From positions 620,001 to 684,000 of the forward strand of contig LLEY01000004.1 of the NCBI GenBank assembly GCA_001414485.1: DNA of 64,000 nucleotides, written 5' to 3'. Under the pieces are notes generated by a model. That model was not told where the DNA came from. It did no database searches and saw only the letters and a list, made by a program, of their open reading frames with translations. Both the position numbers and the translations under genes were made by a program. Origin of the DNA: Calycina herbarum (lineage: Eukaryota; Ascomycota; Leotiomycetes; Helotiales; Pezizellaceae). Position 1 is the stretch's first letter. Each line of letters starts with the position of its first letter. This document shows positions 60,243-64,000 of the stretch, in pieces.

Positions 60243-63200
60243 AGCTGCAAGTAAGCTGCCAGTAAGCCAACAGAAAGTCCCAGCCACCAGACTTTTTCAC
60301 TGCCACTCACGTGTTGTTTACCCCTCTTTTCCCCCTTTTAGACAGGCGCATATTTTTGACGCATGTCTTTTTTAGTCTATGATAGACTAAGAACTGTCGA
60401 GTGACAGTGGGGAGAAATCGGTAGGGGATATATGTTAGGTGAGGTGATATGGAAGATGGTATTTTTCTTTGGTCTATGAGCGGCCTGGTGGATGATAAAC
60501 CACTTATTCTACCGCTGGTTAGTTTTAAATTATTCTAGATTTTTTAGGATATTAACTTGAATTACCCTACAAAAGCTATTGAGGAATGGACGAATAAATC
60601 ACTTCCATGTTCTACGCGAACTTTGGTTAGCTGTAATCAACATTTCTTAGAGGAAATCGATACATTATGAGGGCAAAGTCGCAGTCCCGAGTTCGGCTTC
60701 GTTTGAGGCTCTCTTTGGCATTCGTACTTCGCCTCGCTTTTGATAGAAGGGCACTTCGCCTGGCTGTTCAGTTGAAGGGTTTTGTGATAGTTATCTACAG
60801 TTCTATGGAGTTTAAAGAATACAAATCTAGCTGTAAACTTCCAATTTGTCGCTGGGGTCTAGATGTGAGCTAATTTAACTAAACTCATAATTTTAAATTT
60901 GAATTGAAGGAGAAAAGTCTATCGCATATTCCTGCCGCATCATTTCCATGATAAGGAGTTTTTTCTTTGAACACGGTAACACCCCTTTCTCTTTCAACTC
61001 TCCATCTTCCGAAAGGCCTACAACCATCATGATTAAACTATGGTTCCTCTCTCTATCTCTCAAAGATAAAAATATTCAATTGCGCGTTCAAAGTTATCTA
61101 GACAGCGTTTGTTCTGTAGCTGCCAAGGCCAGCAAGCAGTAGGTAAATAAAACCAGCGTCAAGAATCGTGGCTTCCCTGAGAGTAACGAAGATCCACTAT
61201 GGTTGCTCAATGGGGGAGGGGGCCGCAGTGCTGTTGCTCTCAAGGGTTATCCTGAAAGTTTTCTTATTACTTCTCACCACTCCCTCTCTCAAGCATACCA
61301 ACAAACCAACCTAATCAAACCTACTTCTTCCTTTGCAGTTTCAAGAACTACAGCTAATTACCGTCGATACGAAATCCACTATCGAAACAAGATGTTCTGG
61401 GGGGTCAACACCTAACCTTCGATAGATTCGTTCGCGAAATCGAGCCTTATTTACCGTCGAAATAAAACAGACTGTCGATATCCGTTGTCATATTCAGTGG
61501 GAGTTAGTAGAATTTAAAACGTGCTATAGAAAATTAAGCTCCAACATTACTTTTTAGCGGATTCTTAGTTTTCGATAATTCATTATGATATAATCCATTC
61601 TCCGATCGTCCTGGCAGGGAGCGCAAGCATGAGATTCTGCGAAAACCTTGTAGTATCCGTGTTCTTGAAAAAATCGACATACCTATTTATATACCGGAAA
61701 ATGTCGAGTTATTTATTACCTTGTTTTGCCTTTCTTACCCATTGTCAAATAATTCCGCGTCTCAGAGATTTATGATCCTTGAACACACTCACCATTTCCC
61801 CGTTATTCATATATTTTCTCATTGTGGTTTTCAATTGATACTAAGCAGTTCTTATCCTCAAATCGCTACCCTCACCTTAGATTTTAAGCATCCAACTTAA
61901 CGAAATTGAGTGTATAAGCAAGATATAAGAGGTTATTATAAGAGGAATCTTTGAGAAAGGGCATAAATCCACAAATCCATAAAGTGTAAAACCAAAAATC
62001 ACTCTTTATTTTTTCATTCTTCATTGCCTAACACTTATCCCCGTACACCGCATAGGCCCCACTTCCGTGGTAGGTCTGTATTAATCACAGAAACCGAACC
62101 TCTCCTTCTCTTCTTAACAACAACTGCATGATTTCCAAGACCCGCATTTGTTGACAGAGGTGCAAAGGTCTCTCATTATGTCGAGAAACCACTCAATACT
62201 CATCCGACAAATAATACAGGTGCTTAGCGTGAGATGAACAATCACCTAACAAGAATTCCACGCCCTCACCCGATTCCAAAACTACCCCTCGTACTTACTG
62301 CCGAAAAGCAACCTACCACCGAAACGGAATTCCCCGTTCTCTAAACCCTTCAATATTCAGAGAGGAAACCCCCCTAGTTGTCTTCAAACCAAGCGAGAGT
62401 GCCAGAAATTTATTTTCTGCTTCATTATCCGAGTATTGATTGCCCAGGCATGGGCCCACAACTCACATCAGATAATTCTCCCCAAGATTCCTTCCTTCCT
62501 GATCTCAGGGAATTTAGAAAGAAAGTAAAAATATATCTATAAGAATCCTGCAAGAATATTGGTAAAGGAATTGCAAATTTGGGGAAGCCAAAGTGGAAAG
62601 ATATGCAACGCTTAATTATCAATTAACTTTGTATCCAAAATACCGCACTGCCAACTAGGTATTCCAATCCATCAAGACACTCTTAGAAAACCACAATGAA
62701 CAAAATCCAATACAACCTACCATCTACGTCTCACACCCTCTATAAACTCATACCCAAACTCAAAATCGCAAATCTCACTAACAAAAGTGAATAGCCCACA
62801 GACTTAGACTTATAAAACACATCTTTTGAAGCATGACTCTCAGCCTTGACTTCTGTTATAGATTTAGACCGTAATGCTTACACCCAATCATTAACCTTTT
62901 CCTCTCGTTTCTCACACTTTGCAACAACCTCACACCCAGTCATTCTCTCAAACCCTGTATGTGTACTTCGTATTTCACCACAAGATGGAACCCCGAAGCC
63001 ATCTCAGAGAAGTTGAAAGTACGTGGAGCCCAGACAGTCGCAAGAGGAAAGGGCGGAAGAAGAGCCAAGGTCATGTGTGCGCTTGATGCAGCTGGGAACA
63101 TATCGAATTTTATATGTTTGAATCTCCTCCCTTTTCCTTCTCCGGTCTCAGCTCCCAAAGATCTTGAGATATTCTTATTGTCGAAATATAAAGCACTGTC

Positions 63201-63747
63201 GATTTAGATTACCATCTCCCTCTAAGCGACGCACTCTTTCAAATCCGCTTGAACAGAGCTTTCTATTCTTAAACAGAAGAAAGGTCTTGATTCTGTTGCT
63301 GTCTCCGTCCCTCCAGAATTGTGGTTCAACAACCTCGAAAACCAACAGTATCGTTCAAATTGTTCTCTCGAGGTTCATCACAGCCCCTTACAAGTCCACA
63401 CACTCGGTCTTTTATTCTTTATTCTCCCACCCAGGCATCTTTCTTCGTCGTACTTGTTAGGTGAGATCACTTTCTTTTCATGGAACCACTTCACTCTTTG
63501 ACGCTCAAGCTCACTGCGTGAATAGGTGAGACTGTCAAGTTGGAAACTCGCAGCAGAGATACAACATCACAAAACTTGAAAAAGTAAAGAATCAAAAAAG
63601 TGTTTATTTTTCTATGCACAACGCTCAACTGCTAATCAGCATGCAATGCTCCAGAGTCGGACAGAGAAATTTGACGGTATAGGGGGTATATGAAGTGGTT
63701 GTAGTCTGTTTCGTTCGAATATCGATCGCTCTCAAGAATTTTCTCCC
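60243..63747. other. Gene-poor stretch
   Basis: No gene is supported on either strand. The longest frame (63164-63460) looks non-coding. A short imperfect tandem (AAGCTGCAAGTAAGCTGCCAG) lies at 60243-60265, next to the solo LTR. Confidence 0.4.
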
Positions 63748-64000
63748 TCAAGAAGAAATCCTGACCTTCTCAAGTTCACCAGCAAGCTCATCATCAATAA
63801 CGGGATCCTTCTTATGAGCAACAACCGGCTCATCCTCTCGCACCTTCGCATCGCCCTCGACCTCTCTCTCGGCAAGCTCTTCTAATTCCTCCTCCTCCTC
63901 TTCCTCATCTTCTTCCTCGTCGTCGTCGCTTTCGAGGTCACTGAGACTGTCCACACCCCAATCATCCTCAACAATCACATCACCAGCGAGGTTATCTTTT
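63748..64000 (-). CDS. C-terminal end of an acidic protein, cut by the window edge
   Basis: An open frame enters from the right edge and ends at 63748, giving the last 83 codons. It is extremely acidic, with runs of D and E (about residues 20-40 of the visible part, next to SLSDLESDDDEEEDEEEEEE), and ends ELAGELEKVRISS. The start is outside the window. Acidic C-termini of this kind occur in chaperones, chromatin and nucleolar proteins, but nothing here decides between them. The frame is undamaged. Confidence 0.6.
   Translation of the reverse strand, partial: KDNLAGDVIVEDDWGVDSLSDLESDDDEEEDEEEEEEELEELAEREVEGDAKVREDEPVVAHKKDPVIDDELAGELEKVRISS

Noticed and set aside
1..64000. CRISPR arrays, bacterial operons or riboswitches
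   Set aside because: The window is fungal nuclear DNA; no regular short repeats with spacers were seen.

Overview
This window is nuclear DNA of a filamentous ascomycete (Pezizomycotina). The evidence is short GT-AG introns of about 50-100 bp, fungus-specific families (2EXR, HET-like, NB-ARC/NLR-like, C2HC plus Zn2Cys6 regulator), and strongly AT-rich blocks whose old coding frames are full of C-to-T and G-to-A stops, the mark of repeat-induced point mutation (RIP). The moderate GC and the style of the genes suggest Leotiomycetes (Helotiales, possibly Sclerotiniaceae-like); this placement is inference from memory of such proteins.

Layout. 1-2.8 kb holds no gene I can support. 2.8-8.4 kb holds a 2EXR gene (2819-4192), a decayed kinase-like gene (4906-5930) and a broken second copy of the 2EXR gene (6940-8399). 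8.4-13.1 kb is a gene graveyard: a possible small DNA-element remnant, a decayed BTB-like gene and a broken NB-ARC gene. 13.7-19.3 kb has an intact small membrane protein, a frameshifted HET-like gene and, divergent from it, a broken multi-pass membrane protein gene. 20.6-22.9 kb is a long disordered protein of unknown function. 24.0-26.2 kb is a tandem pair of small paralogues, one truncated. 26.5-28.2 kb is a broken C2HC/Zn2Cys6 regulator. 30.1-30.9 kb is a cysteine-rich unknown and 33.2-34.6 kb a six-exon MARVEL-like membrane protein.

35.2-51.0 kb is one transposon island built by successive insertion. A Fot1/pogo-type DNA transposon (35237-51035, TA duplications) is split by a Ty3/Gypsy element on the minus strand (36362-50304, duplication ATTGC). 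That element is split again by a Ty1/Copia element on the plus strand (40563-46891, duplication ATATC) and by a small LTR-like insert (49174-49479, duplication AGCTA). All boundaries are visible and the order of events can be read directly.

To the right are two intact housekeeping genes, an Mpo1-like dioxygenase (52419-53134, minus, 3 exons) and RNA polymerase II subunit Rpb7 (54079-54755, plus, 4 exons). A multi-pass membrane gene with one in-frame stop follows (55279-56565). 56.6-63.7 kb is gene-poor and carries a solo LTR (59881-60242, duplication AGCTG). The acidic C-terminus of a gene enters from the right edge (63748-64000, minus).

The genes do not form a pathway. The common thread is turnover: several accessory genes of self/non-self or NLR type carry one to a few lesions, while the two housekeeping genes beside the island are intact.
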